IMG/VR virus record: IMGVR_UViG_3300034152_000138
Span: 1-21,082 of that record
Origin: a virus
Length of the DNA: 21,082 nucleotides
Strand: one strand, 5' to 3'
Position numbers and translations under genes: made by a program. Below the pieces are notes generated by a model. It searched no databases, was not told the origin of the DNA, and saw only the letters and a list, made by a program, of their open reading frames with translations. Shown here in pieces: positions 5,930-12,550 of the stretch (positions are counted from its first letter, which is position 1; every line of letters begins with the position of its first letter).

Positions 5930-6924
5930 TGCAGGTAAGTCAGACGAGGGTTAAGACCTGGAGAGCCTGTCAACGTCAGCACTACAACAGGTACACACTC
6001 AAGCTGCAGCGCAAGGTAAAGAGAAGGCCTCTGCAGTTCGGTACCATAATACACCAGATGCTAGAGGCCTTCCACTCTGGGCTAGATCCGTTCAAAGTTC
6101 TGAAGGACGTAGAGAAGAAGAACAGACGGCTTTTTGCTGCAGAGCGTGAGCTGTACGGAGACATAGTCATAGACGCTCGTACTATCTTCTCTGAGTATCT
6201 AGAGTGGTACAAAGGAGAGAAGACTCACTACATTAAATACCAGGGCAGACAGGCAGAGCACGAGCTAGAGGTAGAGATAGCAGACGGTATAATCTTCGTG
6301 CTCAAGGTTGACGGCTTCATACGGAGAGCAGATAAGTTACGCTTCATCCTGGAGAACAAGACTTTTAGCCGTATGCCTAACGAAGACGAGCGCTGGAGAG
6401 ATCTACAGAGCAGCGTATACCTGTGGGCTTGTGACCAGCTCGGGCTACGTAGGTTCAATGGTATATGCTGGAACTACATTAAATCAAAGCCCCCCACTAG
6501 ACCTAAGCTCCTGAAGAGCGGAGAGCTGAGTATAACTCACATTGATACTCTCCCCTCCGTAGTGAGGGATACGATAAAGGAGCACGGACTCAAAGAGAAG
6601 GACTACAAGGTACTGCTGCAGAGAGCAAAGGAGAACATACCTACGTACTTCCGGAGAGTCTATACACCAGTCAACGAGCGTGTACGTGACGCTCTCTTCA
6701 ACGAGTTTGTAGAGAGTTCTATTGAGATAGCTCAGGACGCGGAGAAGCCCGAGAAGAAGCGTAAGCGGGTTATGTGCATAGGCCGTCACTGCAGCTGGTG
6801 TGACTTCGAGCCCCTTTGTAGAGCGGAGCTTACAGGGGGAGATATTAGCTATATCAGGAGGAAAGAGTATGAGATCCGCAAGAAAGAAGACACGGACAAA
6901 GTCTCGGACAAAGTCTCGGAGTAA
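5905..6924 (+). CDS. RecB/Cas4-like Fe-S PD-(D/E)XK exonuclease
   Basis: This 339-aa nuclease has the single N-terminal cysteine (C22) and the C-terminal C296-x2-C299-x5-C305 cluster that hold a 4Fe-4S in AddB/Cas4-type enzymes. Catalytic residues are visible as FGTIIH (45-50), D136 in VDGF, E150-x-K152 in ILENKTF, and QSSVYLWA (168-175). It should degrade DNA ends to make 3' single strands for annealing or recombination. ATG 5905 has GAGGAG 9 nt upstream and overlaps the polymerase stop by 25 nt. Its C-terminus overlaps the next gene by 56 nt, and the overlap includes a short DNA repeat that gives DKVSDKVSE here. It belongs to the same operon as the polymerase and the AAA_24 ATPase. Confidence 0.87.
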   Translation: MVRKQSSVVQVSQTRVKTWRACQRQHYNRYTLKLQRKVKRRPLQFGTIIHQMLEAFHSGLDPFKVLKDVEKKNRRLFAAERELYGDIVIDARTIFSEYLEWYKGEKTHYIKYQGRQAEHELEVEIADGIIFVLKVDGFIRRADKLRFILENKTFSRMPNEDERWRDLQSSVYLWACDQLGLRRFNGICWNYIKSKPPTRPKLLKSGELSITHIDTLPSVVRDTIKEHGLKEKDYKVLLQRAKENIPTYFRRVYTPVNERVRDALFNEFVESSIEIAQDAEKPEKKRKRVMCIGRHCSWCDFEPLCRAELTGGDISYIRRKEYEIRKKEDTDKVSDKVSE

Positions 6925-7762
6925 GCGTACGAGATCATCTAAGCGTACGAGACAGTCTGCTCCTGAGTCACTGCCTACAGTACCTGTTGACGAGCTAGAG
7001 CAGGAGCGTAGCTGGGTATTCTACGGACGTACGGGAACAGGTAAGACTACACTTCTCGGTACGTTCCCTAAGCCTATACTTCTGCTCGATATTAACGACA
7101 GAGGCACGGGCAGTATCAAAGGCTACGGAGAAGAGATCCAGGTACTATCTGTCAAAGAGTGGCAGGACTTTGAGGACGCTTACTGGTACCTGGTAGCTCA
7201 CCCTGAGGAGTACGCTACGTTCGGTATTGATACTATCACGGAGCTGCAGGAGCTTGCTATCAAGAAGCACTTGCAGGACGTTGGTAAAAGTACTGACCGT
7301 GCAGGAGAGTGGGGTACTATGAGCAGAGGAGACTGGGGAGACGTTGCAGCGTTTATGAAGCGCTGGATTACGGATATCCGGAACCTCTCTGACAAGTCAG
7401 GTATAGAGATTGTCTTCAATGCTCAAGACAGAATATTCGGCAACGAGGAAGAGGACTACGACGAGTCCGAAGAACTCAACCCCGAGGTAGGAGCAAGACT
7501 ATCTCCGAGCGTACGTGCTCATCTAAATTCTATGTGTTCTAATATCGGTAACACATACGTACGAAGAAGACAGAAAATAATTAGGAAGAGAGGAGGGAAG
7601 CGTACAAAGAAGACAGTAACTGAGTACTGTCTACGTATCGGGCCTAGCCCCGTGTATGATACGAAGATGAGGAAGCCGAAAGAGATTGAACTACCGGACT
7701 TCCTTATAGACCCTAGTTACGAGGAGCTGAGAGCCCTCATAGAAGGCAAGGAGGAAACCTAA
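6869..7762 (+). CDS. AAA_24-family RecA-like ATPase (Sak4-like recombinase)
   Basis: I chose ATG 6869 (297 aa), which has AGGAGG 7 nt upstream; the frame opens earlier but the extra residues lie inside the nuclease gene. Residues 5-28 are a Lys/Arg/Ser/Thr repeat tail. The ATPase core has Walker A GRTGTGKT (53-60), ILLLDIND (70-77) and a Walker B ending in Asp121 (FGIDTITE). This order fits the AAA_24/Sak4 group of phage RecA-like proteins, which promote single-strand annealing and are usually next to a DUF669-like binding protein, as here. It presumably acts with the Fe-S nuclease upstream and the single-strand binding protein downstream. The stop overlaps the next start (TAATG). Confidence 0.82.
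   Translation: MRSARKKTRTKSRTKSRSKRTRSSKRTRQSAPESLPTVPVDELEQERSWVFYGRTGTGKTTLLGTFPKPILLLDINDRGTGSIKGYGEEIQVLSVKEWQDFEDAYWYLVAHPEEYATFGIDTITELQELAIKKHLQDVGKSTDRAGEWGTMSRGDWGDVAAFMKRWITDIRNLSDKSGIEIVFNAQDRIFGNEEEDYDESEELNPEVGARLSPSVRAHLNSMCSNIGNTYVRRRQKIIRKRGGKRTKKTVTEYCLRIGPSPVYDTKMRKPKEIELPDFLIDPSYEELRALIEGKEET
6893..6952 (+). repeat. short tandem repeats in the nuclease/ATPase overlap
   Basis: CGGACAAAGTCT occurs twice head to tail (6893-6904 and 6905-6916). TAAGCGTACGAGA occurs at 6922-6934 and 6940-6952 with an 18-bp period. In the nuclease frame the first repeat gives DKVSDKVS; in the ATPase frame the repeats give TKSRTKSR and SKRTR...SKRTR. One repeated stretch therefore shapes both a C-terminus and a basic N-terminal tail. 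Confidence 0.85.
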
Positions 7763-8541
7763 TGCCTAGAGCAGCACGCGGAAAGCGTAAGACGAAGGCA
7801 AAAGCGAAGAGCAAAGCACGGAGCAAGGCTCGTAGCAAGGCAAGCACGCGGAGCACGAGCAGACGTAGCAAAGCTTCTTCCAGCCGTACACGTAAGCCGA
7901 AGGGCTCACGTACGGTCAACTTCAAAGGTGTGGAGTCCGGAGGCACCAGGCTAGACGAGGGTATCTACCCCGTTAAGGTCAAGTCCGTTGAGATCCGGAC
8001 AGGTCAGGAGTCTGGAGCAGAGTACTACAACTGGGAATTTAGGACTAACACTCCTAAGGACAAGAGTACTCACAACAAGCCTCTATGGTGGAGCACGTCT
8101 CTGCAGGAGCAGGCTCTCTTCAATCTCAGGAATACTCTTGATTGTCTCGGGGTTGAAGTTCCGGACGGGCCTCACGATATCGTACCCTCTGAGCTGGAAG
8201 GCCTAGAGTGCTTCGTTGAGGTTGCAGACGAGACCTACGAAGGCCGTAAGCGTACTCGTATCGTTGACGTTCTTCCGGAGGATGCAGAAGAAGAACCCGA
8301 GGAAGAAGACGAGCGTACCGAGGTTGAAGACGAGCCGGAAGAGCCGGACGGAGGAGAGGATCTAGACCCGTTGTCCGAAGACGAGGTACTAGAGATGAAG
8401 ACCTCAGACCTCGAAGACGTGATAGAGGACTACGAGCTTGACGTAGACCTCGGAGAGTACAAGACGCTCGGTAAGAAGCGTAACGCTGTGCTTGACGCTC
8501 TGGAGGAAGCCGGTTATATCGAAGAGCCGGAAGCAGACTAG
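7762..8541 (+). CDS. DUF669-like single-stranded DNA-binding protein with basic N-tail and SAP/HeH-like C-terminus
   Basis: At 259 aa this protein has four visible parts. Residues 4-50 are almost pure Lys, Arg, Ser, Ala and Thr. Residues 52-170 form a beta-rich region containing GIYPVKVKSVEI, YYNWEF and the ending GLECFVEVADE, as in DUF669 proteins that accompany AAA_24 ATPases and behave as phage single-strand binding proteins. Residues 172-206 are strongly acidic. Residues 208-255 (LEMKTSDLEDVIEDY..., KKRNAVLDALEEAGY) resemble a SAP/HeH-type helix-extended-helix. AAGGAGG precedes the ATG by 7 nt and the start shares a base with the previous stop. The acidic stretch parallels the acidic tails of single-strand binding proteins, but here a further domain follows it. 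DUF669 assignment is from motif style only. Confidence 0.72.
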   Translation: MPRAARGKRKTKAKAKSKARSKARSKASTRSTSRRSKASSSRTRKPKGSRTVNFKGVESGGTRLDEGIYPVKVKSVEIRTGQESGAEYYNWEFRTNTPKDKSTHNKPLWWSTSLQEQALFNLRNTLDCLGVEVPDGPHDIVPSELEGLECFVEVADETYEGRKRTRIVDVLPEDAEEEPEEEDERTEVEDEPEEPDGGEDLDPLSEDEVLEMKTSDLEDVIEDYELDVDLGEYKTLGKKRNAVLDALEEAGYIEEPEAD

Positions 8542-8621
8542 AGGAGTGGGCTCACGCTGGGGAGGTCAAAGCTCTGGACTAGAGTTACTCTTATCTGGGG
8601 CCTCCTCCCCTCTTCGTTACC
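8542..8621 (+). promoter_or_regulatory. 80-nt spacer with mutually exclusive inverted repeats
   Basis: This is the only real gap inside the rightward operon. GGGGAGG (8559-8565) is complementary to CCTCCCC (8604-8610), and GAGGAG (8541-8546) is complementary to CTCCTC (8602-8607). The same pyrimidine tract could therefore pair with either purine stretch. There is no T-run for a classic terminator and no SD directly before the following ATG. It may be a leader controlling VRR-NUC translation; no function can be shown. Confidence 0.3.
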
Positions 8622-8945
8622 ATGCCAGTACAACCTGAGACAAGACTAAAGACCCGTATAGTAGAGGAGCTGGAGGAGCAGGTAGGGGGAACGTGGAAGA
8701 AGATACACGGGGAAGAGTATCAGCCCTTTATGCTAGACCTCGTAGGCTGTGTCCGTGGGCTGTACTTCGAGCTTGAGGTAAAGGTACCAGGTAACAAAGC
8801 TACGAAGAGACAGCAAGACCGGATAGACGAAGTACGAGAGGAGGGAGGAGTATCAGACGTTGTCACCAGTCCACAGGAAGCAGTCAAGATTGTACGGAGG
8901 GCTCTGGCAAGAGCAAAGACCCGTAGTAGACTTCGTTCTAGGTAG
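8622..8945 (+). CDS. VRR-NUC domain nuclease
   Basis: This 107-aa single-domain protein has E6, D39 in MLDLVG, E52-x-K54 in YFELEVK and a T61...Q65 step (NKATKRQQDR). These make up the VRR-NUC version of the PD-(D/E)XK nuclease active site. Stand-alone phage VRR-NUCs are thought to be structure-specific (for example Holliday-junction-like) nucleases and often neighbour SNF2-type helicases, as here. The ATG at 8622 has only pyrimidine-rich sequence upstream and no SD, unlike other genes in the operon. Its 3' end overlaps the helicase gene by 86 nt. It probably contributes to recombination or repair of replication intermediates. Confidence 0.85.
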   Translation: MPVQPETRLKTRIVEELEEQVGGTWKKIHGEEYQPFMLDLVGCVRGLYFELEVKVPGNKATKRQQDRIDEVREEGGVSDVVTSPQEAVKIVRRALARAKTRSRLRSR

Positions 8946-10269
8946 AGAGGCTTCAGCCCTATTCTGTGAGCAGCGTACGGGTAAGACCTACATTACAGCA
9001 GCAATAGTAGAGCAGATCCTACACCCTGAAGCAGAGATCCTCGGGGTTGTTCCACTATCGAATATAGAGACAGCATGGGTACGAGTTCTGCAGCAAGTCA
9101 GGGGCCTAAGTGTCTGCCGTTCCTGGGAGGAGTACGTAGATACGGAGTGGCCCCGCTTGCTGCTCGTGCACTTCGAGGCCGTACCTAAGATATCACGCTT
9201 TCTAGTCAAGAACCACTGGACACTAGGCTACGTTGACGAGTCCCAGAGATTACGTAGCAGGAATGGGAAGCAGTCAAAGGCTATAGGCCGTATCAAAGAC
9301 TGTGAGCGTAAGCTCATTCTGACAGGTACTCCGATTGACAAAGGCCTAGAGGATCTCAAGAACCCAGACACAAGCAAGCTAGCTAAGCAAGACCCTCAAG
9401 AGCTGTGGGCTCAGTTCCGCTTCTTAGATCCTACTCTCTTCGGTACCGTATGGCAGGACTTTGACGAGGAGTTCCTACGTCCGTGTGGTTACAAAGGAAA
9501 AGAGAGACGGTATAGGCCGTCAATGCTCCCCGAGTTCTACAGCCGTATAAGCCCATACATAATGAGAGTCACTAAGACTCAAGTAGGTATAGAACCTCTG
9601 AGGATCAAGCGTGCTGCAGTTTTCCTCCGAGGGAAGCAGAGACAGCTGTACCGAGAGATGGAGGAGGACTTTGTTACACGTCTAGGTAGGAAAGTCTTCA
9701 GAGCCCCTCTCAAGATTACTCAGAAGGTCAGGCTACAGCAGTTAACAGGAGGCTTCATAACTGAGAAGAAGGGGAAGAAGCGTATACAGCACAGAGTAGG
9801 TAGCTCGAAGCTCAAGAGACTAGGCAAGCTCCTTCCTAAGCTGCAGACTCCTACGGTTATCTTCTACAAGTTCAAGGAAGAGCTGGAACTCATACTAGAG
9901 CTGCTAGAAGAGAAGTACCCAGACGCTGCTATAGACTACATAAGCGGTCAGAATAGGCAACACAGAACAGAGATACTAGATGACTTCCAGGCTGGACGGA
10001 TAGACTACCTCGTAGTACAGGTCAGGGCTGGGGGAACTGGAGTAGATCTCTACGAGGCTAACTCTGCTGCAGTATACTCCTGCACTCACAGCTACGTTGA
10101 CTTTGACCAGCTGCTATCACGTCTGCAGGTACGAGGGAAGGAGCCTATAGATCTGTGGTTACTTTACTGCAAGGGAACTATTGACGAGGATATACTAGGG
10201 GCTATACGCTTCAAGGACACGGTAACTAACAGGTTCCACAGGAGAGTAAAGAAGAGGCAGAAGAGATGA
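8860..10269 (+). CDS. SNF2-like superfamily 2 DNA helicase/translocase
   Basis: At 469 aa this is a compact SF2 enzyme. It has a Q-motif-like GGLWQEQRPVVDFVL (13-27), motif I CEQRTGKT (36-43), motif Ia around VVPLSNIETAW (63-73), motif II DESQ (126-129), motif III LTGTPI (154-159) and a C-terminal lobe with RAGGTGVDL and a motif VI QLLSRLQVRGK. That order fits the SNF2-like group found in phage replication modules. I chose TTG 8860 because GGGAGGAG lies 9 nt upstream; it starts inside the VRR-NUC gene. It would translocate on double-stranded DNA during replication, repair or recombination. The final residues are basic. The TGA stop overlaps the ATG of a 34-aa peptide. Confidence 0.88.
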   Translation: MSPVHRKQSRLYGGLWQEQRPVVDFVLGREASALFCEQRTGKTYITAAIVEQILHPEAEILGVVPLSNIETAWVRVLQQVRGLSVCRSWEEYVDTEWPRLLLVHFEAVPKISRFLVKNHWTLGYVDESQRLRSRNGKQSKAIGRIKDCERKLILTGTPIDKGLEDLKNPDTSKLAKQDPQELWAQFRFLDPTLFGTVWQDFDEEFLRPCGYKGKERRYRPSMLPEFYSRISPYIMRVTKTQVGIEPLRIKRAAVFLRGKQRQLYREMEEDFVTRLGRKVFRAPLKITQKVRLQQLTGGFITEKKGKKRIQHRVGSSKLKRLGKLLPKLQTPTVIFYKFKEELELILELLEEKYPDAAIDYISGQNRQHRTEILDDFQAGRIDYLVVQVRAGGTGVDLYEANSAAVYSCTHSYVDFDQLLSRLQVRGKEPIDLWLLYCKGTIDEDILGAIRFKDTVTNRFHRRVKKRQKR

Positions 10270-10370
10270 AGACCGTAGCTCTATGGTTACTTGTGATCGT
10301 AGCCGGAGTACTACTCGGACAAGGCTACGTATGGTTAAGAGTGAGGATACGTAGAAGGAAGAACGGGTAG
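10266..10370 (+). CDS. 34-aa single-span membrane peptide
   Basis: An ATGA overlap with the helicase stop opens a 34-codon frame ending in TAG 10368-10370. The peptide starts MKTVALWLLVIVAGVLLG, which is one hydrophobic transmembrane segment, and continues GYVWLRVRIRRRKNG with a strongly basic end, predicting the C-terminus in the cytoplasm. It is the last gene of the rightward operon, and its stop codon lies inside a terminator-like stem. Translational coupling, the clean hydrophobic/basic partition and phage-like codons support it as real. Function unknown: small phage membrane peptides include holin-like proteins and inhibitors of host membrane enzymes, but nothing here chooses between them. 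Confidence 0.62.
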   Translation: MKTVALWLLVIVAGVLLGQGYVWLRVRIRRRKNG

Positions 10371-10386
10371 CCGGTTGACTACCCGT
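10363..10386. terminator. hairpin between convergent operons, likely terminator
   Basis: ACGGGTAG (10363-10370) and CTACCCGT (10379-10386) form a perfect 8-bp stem with an 8-nt loop. It sits exactly between the end of the rightward operon and the end of the leftward late operon. The flanks are pyrimidine-rich on each strand (CCTCTCCTCTTCC on plus, TCTTCCTTCT on minus) rather than a pure T-run. It may act in both directions. Confidence 0.55.
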
Positions 10387-10417
10387 CCTCTCCTCTTCCT
10401 TGCTTCGTTCGCTTGCT

Positions 10418-10774
10418 CTAAGCAGGGGTAGCAGGAAGACCCTTGTTGAAGAAGCTGAGTGCTCCAGCCTTCAACCCGTCAGTGATCTTCTCCAGAGCGT
10501 CACCCTCGAAGAAGGCAACCTTTTTGACGAGAGCGTTAGGCTCGTTGCCTATACCCGCGTCCCAGACTTCTGCAAGGAACTCGTCACGCTCACTCTTCGG
10601 TAACGAGATGAACTTACCCGCTACCTGAGTGGTCTTCATGAGTTCCCCGAGAAGAACCATAGTAAACATTGTACTCTTGACTCCGTGCTCTTCGGCAGCG
10701 TCTTTGATAGCGTTAGCCGCTACAATGAGCTTGTCTGCCTCTGCACGGTATTCAGGATGATCTAACGGACTCAT
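10418..10774 (-). CDS. hypothetical 118-aa protein, last gene of the late operon
   Basis: This soluble, mostly helical protein has no signal peptide or transmembrane segment. Visible stretches include ADKLIVAANAIKDAAEEHG near the start, MVLLGELMKTTQVAGKF in the middle and FFNKGLPATPA at the end. I recognise no family. AGGAGG lies 7 nt before the ATG and overlaps the TAA stop of the endolysin gene (TAAGGAGG), so it is translated from the same message as the lysis genes. Position after the endolysin suggests a late accessory or lysis-timing role, but that is inference from place only. Confidence 0.75.
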   Translation of the reverse strand: MSPLDHPEYRAEADKLIVAANAIKDAAEEHGVKSTMFTMVLLGELMKTTQVAGKFISLPKSERDEFLAEVWDAGIGNEPNALVKKVAFFEGDALEKITDGLKAGALSFFNKGLPATPA

Positions 10775-10786
10775 ACCGAGGCCTCC

Positions 10787-11404
10787 TTACTTTAGGTTGA
10801 AGAACCTGTAGAGAGCAGTCTTGACCGCTCCTACGTAGTTACCCCGCCACTCTTTTGATACACACCTATCCTCTGCAAGGAAGGCAGGCTCAAGTATAGC
10901 AGCAGGTATGTTACGAGCGTGAAGCTTCCGGAGCACTCGAAAGCTCTTACGCTTTAGCCCTCGGTTCTTGTTACCGAGGCTACGGTTGAACTCCTCTATA
11001 AGAAGTTCTCCCAGCTTGCGGGTCTTAGGGCCTGGAAACTTACGTATAAAGACCTCGTGTCCTGTGGCCTTCATCAACCCTAGAGAGTTGAGAGTAGAGC
11101 GGTTGAGATGGAACTCAACAGCTGCTTGTACAGAGTCTCTAAGAGCCCACTCTACCCTAGCGTCTATATTACCCATTCCCCCGAGGAACGAAGGAGGGCT
11201 TAGCTTACTTATCTTCTGTACTATGTCCCACGGATGAGAGGCCCCGTCAATATGAATGAAGACCGGACAGAGGAGCCCTTCACTATCGAGCTGCTGCACG
11301 AGGTTGAGAGCGTCTGCATAGCACAGGCTCCACTCGTCACGATCTCTCAGCGTTGCTCCTGTACCTCTTCCGTGATGACCTACTAGGATTCCTACCTTTA
11401 TCAT
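10787..11404 (-). CDS. N-acetylmuramoyl-L-alanine amidase (Amidase_3-like endolysin)
   Basis: This 205-aa protein fits the Amidase_3 zinc hydrolase fold. It has GHHGRGTGA at 9-17 (first zinc histidine), Glu24, VEFHLNRS at 96-103 (His99 as the second zinc histidine), ATGHEVFIRK at 113-122 and LEPAFLAEDR at 171-180, where Glu172 is the expected catalytic acid. It would cut the amide bond between muramic acid and the stem peptide at the end of infection. There is no signal peptide and no separate wall-binding domain, so it needs a holin. The XhlA-like membrane protein gene lies directly upstream, ending 6 nt before the ATG. The stop overlaps the SD of the next gene. Confidence 0.88.
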   Translation of the reverse strand: MIKVGILVGHHGRGTGATLRDRDEWSLCYADALNLVQQLDSEGLLCPVFIHIDGASHPWDIVQKISKLSPPSFLGGMGNIDARVEWALRDSVQAAVEFHLNRSTLNSLGLMKATGHEVFIRKFPGPKTRKLGELLIEEFNRSLGNKNRGLKRKSFRVLRKLHARNIPAAILEPAFLAEDRCVSKEWRGNYVGAVKTALYRFFNLK

Positions 11405-11410
11405 GAGAAC

Positions 11411-11689
11411 TCACCCCTTAAATACCAGAGCTAGGGCAGCTCCTACGACAGCTAGAAAGAATCCCCCGAGGATTACGTATACCCAGTTGATACGAGACAC
11501 GAGGCCCCGTATCTTACCCGCTTGACAGCTCACTTGAGTAGCAAGCGTAGCACGTTCTCCACTCTCTTGAGTAATCCTACTGTGTACTATATCTATCTTC
11601 CTGTCTAGTTTGTCATCTAGAGTAGTGATAGATCCTCGGCAGAAGCGTACCTCTTCTAGGATTACTTCTAGCATCTTGCCGTTATCCAC
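11411..11689 (-). CDS. XhlA-like holin-associated membrane protein
   Basis: This 92-aa protein has an N-terminal helical, charged region (residues 5-45, with LEVILEEVRF and LDDKLDRKID) and one strong transmembrane segment near the C-terminus (WVYVILGGFFLAVVGAALALVF, about 69-90) followed by Lys-Gly. That is the layout of XhlA-type lysis proteins, which work with a holin and endolysin. GTG 11689 has AGGAGG 4 nt upstream, and the SD overlaps the TAG of the previous gene (TAGGAGG). It lies directly before the amidase. It could be the holin itself; no second obvious holin is found nearby. Confidence 0.68.
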   Translation of the reverse strand: MDNGKMLEVILEEVRFCRGSITTLDDKLDRKIDIVHSRITQESGERATLATQVSCQAGKIRGLVSRINWVYVILGGFFLAVVGAALALVFKG

Positions 11690-11697
11690 AGAGCCTC

Positions 11698-12138
11698 CTA
11701 CTTAGAGGGCTTAAATATCAGATGGAAGTCAAAGACTCCAGCTGCGACTGTGTTCTTTACCCACTTGAGACGTAGACCGTTGAACCTACAGCCGTACGAG
11801 CCTATATCTCTCACTGCATTGACGGTACCTAGTGCAGTGTACTTCCCGTTAGCTGGGGCTGTGTCAGGGTAAGCCTCTGCTGAAGACGAACCAGGCTTAA
11901 CAAAGCTCGTCAGCCCGTACCACGCTTCCGGCTTGCCTCCGAAGGCTACATTACCTTCTGCAGTCAGGCCCGTGGGAGTCCCTGTCAACCCTGTTGTCTG
12001 CTCTACGCAATAGGAGAAGATATCTGCAGGGCCTGGATACTTCTCAGTCTCCCAGTCCTGAGTCATATCTACGTCTAGAAAAGACCAGACCTCGAAGGGG
12101 CCTACTCTTGTCTTCTTGTCAGCGTTGATTGTTGCCAC
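11698..12138 (-). CDS. hypothetical 146-aa late protein, probably structural
   Basis: The protein starts GTG GCA ACA with AAAGGAGG about 10 nt upstream. It looks beta-rich, with many Gly, Thr, Trp and aromatic residues and no membrane segment (FEVWSFLDVDM near the start, GVFDFHLIFKPSK at the end). It lies between the tail-tip genes and the lysis genes, where phages often keep minor tail, fibre or decoration proteins. I recognise no family. An ATG immediately after the SD would open only a very short alternative frame, so GTG is preferred. Confidence 0.75.
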   Translation of the reverse strand: MATINADKKTRVGPFEVWSFLDVDMTQDWETEKYPGPADIFSYCVEQTTGLTGTPTGLTAEGNVAFGGKPEAWYGLTSFVKPGSSSAEAYPDTAPANGKYTALGTVNAVRDIGSYGCRFNGLRLKWVKNTVAAGVFDFHLIFKPSK

Positions 12139-12154
12139 TTTTACTCATCCTCCT

Positions 12155-12538
12155 TTACAAGCTGAAAGTCTCACCAGGGCCTACACGCTTAGCCCACTTT
12201 TCGCTTGATACCGCTGTACGTAGCGGAAGTTTAAGAGACTGGTGCAGGAGCGTGCTTGCTCCAGCTAGTACCCCACCTTCCTGCAGAGCAACCCCTACAG
12301 ATCCTGCCCAGTCTCCTGTAGCTACAACGTTCTTAGCGTACGAGACTGCCGAACTGATACCGAGGTTAAGATACGGTATAGCTCCGTTAGGCAGCTTAGA
12401 TATACCGTGCTTTGCTACTGCACCTACTGCTGTGTTGATGATTGCCTCAGGGGTTACGGCAGCAAGAACCACAGGAGCAGCAGTCTTCACTACAGCAGCT
12501 CCAGCCTTACCTAAGCCCCTCATAAGTTCCTTGAACAT
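12155..12538 (-). CDS. hypothetical 127-aa Ala/Gly-rich amphipathic protein
   Basis: The first 45 residues are Ala/Val-rich with scattered lysines (GKAGAAVVKTAAPVVLAAV, AVGAVAKHGISK). Later stretches are moderately hydrophobic (IPYLNLGISSAVSYAKN, GVALQEGGVLAGASTLLH). No span is long and clean enough to call a transmembrane helix with confidence, but the protein could associate with membranes. AAAGGAGG sits 6 nt before the ATG and follows the TAA of the gene upstream. Neighbours are tail-tip genes upstream and lysis genes downstream. Candidates are a membrane-active virion protein ejected with DNA or a lysis factor; neither is proven. Confidence 0.72.
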   Translation of the reverse strand: MFKELMRGLGKAGAAVVKTAAPVVLAAVTPEAIINTAVGAVAKHGISKLPNGAIPYLNLGISSAVSYAKNVVATGDWAGSVGVALQEGGVLAGASTLLHQSLKLPLRTAVSSEKWAKRVGPGETFSL

Positions 12539-12550
12539 ATTAGGCCTCCT

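Noticed and set aside
6800-6868. Upstream extension of the AAA_24 ATPase frame
   Set aside because: It lies wholly within the Fe-S cysteine region of the nuclease gene, and ATG 6869 has a strong AGGAGG.
6893-6952. Short repeats considered as an attachment site
   Set aside because: There is no integrase in the window, and the repeats are in frame within two coding regions.
7780-7910. Repeated GCAAAG/GCAAGG units considered as a CRISPR-like or iteron array
   Set aside because: The units are short and irregular, have no unique spacers, and are explained by codons for Lys-Ala-Arg-Ser repeats.
7737-7946. Leu/Arg-rich frame opposite the basic tail of the DUF669-like gene
   Set aside because: It is the complement of the Lys/Arg/Ala repeat region and overlaps two supported genes.
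10387-10440. Second hairpin after the terminator (around GCTTGCTTCGTTCGCTTGC and TGCTCTAAGCA)
   Set aside because: Only four-base stems form, so nothing beyond chance.
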